Below are positions 5,574 through 5,973 of a DNA stretch of 5,973 nt, in pieces. A model generated the notes under the pieces. It was not told the origin of the DNA and did not search any database. It saw nothing but the letters and a program-made list of their open reading frames with translations. Both the position numbers and the translations under genes were made by a program. The DNA is from Actinomycetota bacterium (GTDB taxonomy: Bacteria; Margulisbacteria; Marinamargulisbacteria; SXXA01): the NCBI GenBank assembly GCA_005791325.1, contig SXXA01000113.1, positions 1-5,973 of the forward strand. Direction: 5' to 3'. How positions within the stretch are numbered: position 1 is the first letter of the stretch; every line of letters begins with the position of its first letter.

Positions 5574-5973
5574 TCACTCATTATGACCATGTCTGGTATT
5601 CGAGGGGTTGTTGGCAACCCACTCACCCCATCTATTAGTTTGAACGTTGGGATTGCCTTGGGAAAATGGTTACAAAATGGGGTGGTGGTAATTGGTGGGG
5701 ACACCCGAACCAGTCATGACACATTAAAAGGATCCTTATTATCAGGGTTATTATCACAAGGCATCCACGTTATTGATATTGGACGGGTTACCACGCCAAC
5801 CCTACAACAAGCGATTCGGTATCACCAAGCATCCGCCGGAGTCATGATTACGGCATCTCACAATCCGGCCATTTGGAACGGGATTAAACTGATGAATAAC
5901 GAGGGCTCCTTTTTAACCCACCATGAATATGACCAATTTATAGCCTGTTACCACGAATCCGAAACCAGTTATC
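5565..5973 (+). CDS. Phosphohexomutase (PGM/PMM/GlmM family), 5' part
   Basis: Only the first 136 codons are inside the window; a full family member has about 450 residues. The enzyme moves phosphate between C6 and C1 of a hexose through a phosphoserine. Visible are the N-terminal MSGIRGVVG (9-17) that contacts the sugar phosphate, VIGGDTRTS (42-50), and the active-site ITASHNPAIWNGIKL (95-109), with the phosphorylated serine expected at Ser98. The start ATG at 5565 has GGAGG 4 nt upstream (5556-5560). The family's N-terminal half cannot separate phosphoglucomutase, phosphomannomutase and phosphoglucosamine mutase, so I give no symbol. Beside a UDP-glucose pyrophosphorylase, phosphoglucomutase activity feeding glucose-1-phosphate is attractive, yet many genomes call such genes glmM. 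It is transcribed divergently from the plsC operon and may share its control region. Confidence 0.92.
   Translation, partial: MTQSLIMTMSGIRGVVGNPLTPSISLNVGIALGKWLQNGVVVIGGDTRTSHDTLKGSLLSGLLSQGIHVIDIGRVTTPTLQQAIRYHQASAGVMITASHNPAIWNGIKLMNNEGSFLTHHEYDQFIACYHESETSY

Noticed and set aside
1..5973. CRISPR array, tRNA, rRNA, insertion sequence or riboswitch
   Set aside because: No regularly spaced repeats, transposase reading frames, terminal inverted repeats or recognisable RNA gene cores were found, and the non-coding space is under about 320 bp in total.

Overview
The window is a compact piece of a bacterial chromosome. Five genes lie head to tail on the minus strand and are read from right to left. 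A sixth gene, cut by the window edge, is read divergently on the plus strand. Spacing is tight, with one ATGA overlap, one possible TTGA overlap and gaps mostly under 60 bp, and clear Shine-Dalgarno sites (GGAG/GGAGG) precede several starts. This is typical of a bacterium with long operons. Composition looks close to balanced or slightly AT-rich by eye. Glycine is very often GGG, which produces many G runs in the genes. No rRNA, tRNA, phage or transposon marks are present, so I cannot name the lineage. A eukaryotic/PF01704-type UDP-glucose pyrophosphorylase beside type I (bicarbonate-type) MenB suggests a Gram-negative-like or deep-branching, possibly uncultivated, bacterium that makes menaquinone, but this is inference.

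Layout, in transcription order from the right: a divergent control region (about 5511-5564) with a candidate minus-strand promoter and a 7-bp inverted repeat; plsC-like acyltransferase (4746-5510); a GT2-like glycosyltransferase (3892-4749); a stretch of 118 bp (3774-3891) after its stop codon that still looks coding in another frame; a UTP-glucose-1-phosphate uridylyltransferase (2313-3773); a 54-bp gap holding a 15-bp palindrome; menB (1440-2258); menE (79-1431, or from a TTG at 1443); and a 78-bp tail with three tandem stop codons. On the plus strand, a phosphohexomutase of the PGM/PMM/GlmM family starts at 5565 and runs off the window.

Working together: MenE activates o-succinylbenzoate with CoA and MenB closes the ring to 1,4-dihydroxy-2-naphthoyl-CoA, two consecutive steps of menaquinone synthesis. 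The other genes form a plausible sugar-nucleotide and envelope set. The mutase could make glucose-1-phosphate (or glucosamine-1-phosphate), the uridylyltransferase would turn glucose-1-phosphate into UDP-glucose, the glycosyltransferase may use a nucleotide sugar, and PlsC makes phosphatidic acid for membrane lipid. Sharing of substrates among these is inferred from neighbourhood and not shown by the sequence.

I do not see a new defence, mobile or CRISPR-like system. The points most worth checking are the coding-like sequence just past the glycosyltransferase stop, a nine-G run inside the menB active-site codons, the unusual ATP-binding loop of MenE, and the two small palindromic sites in the regulatory gaps.
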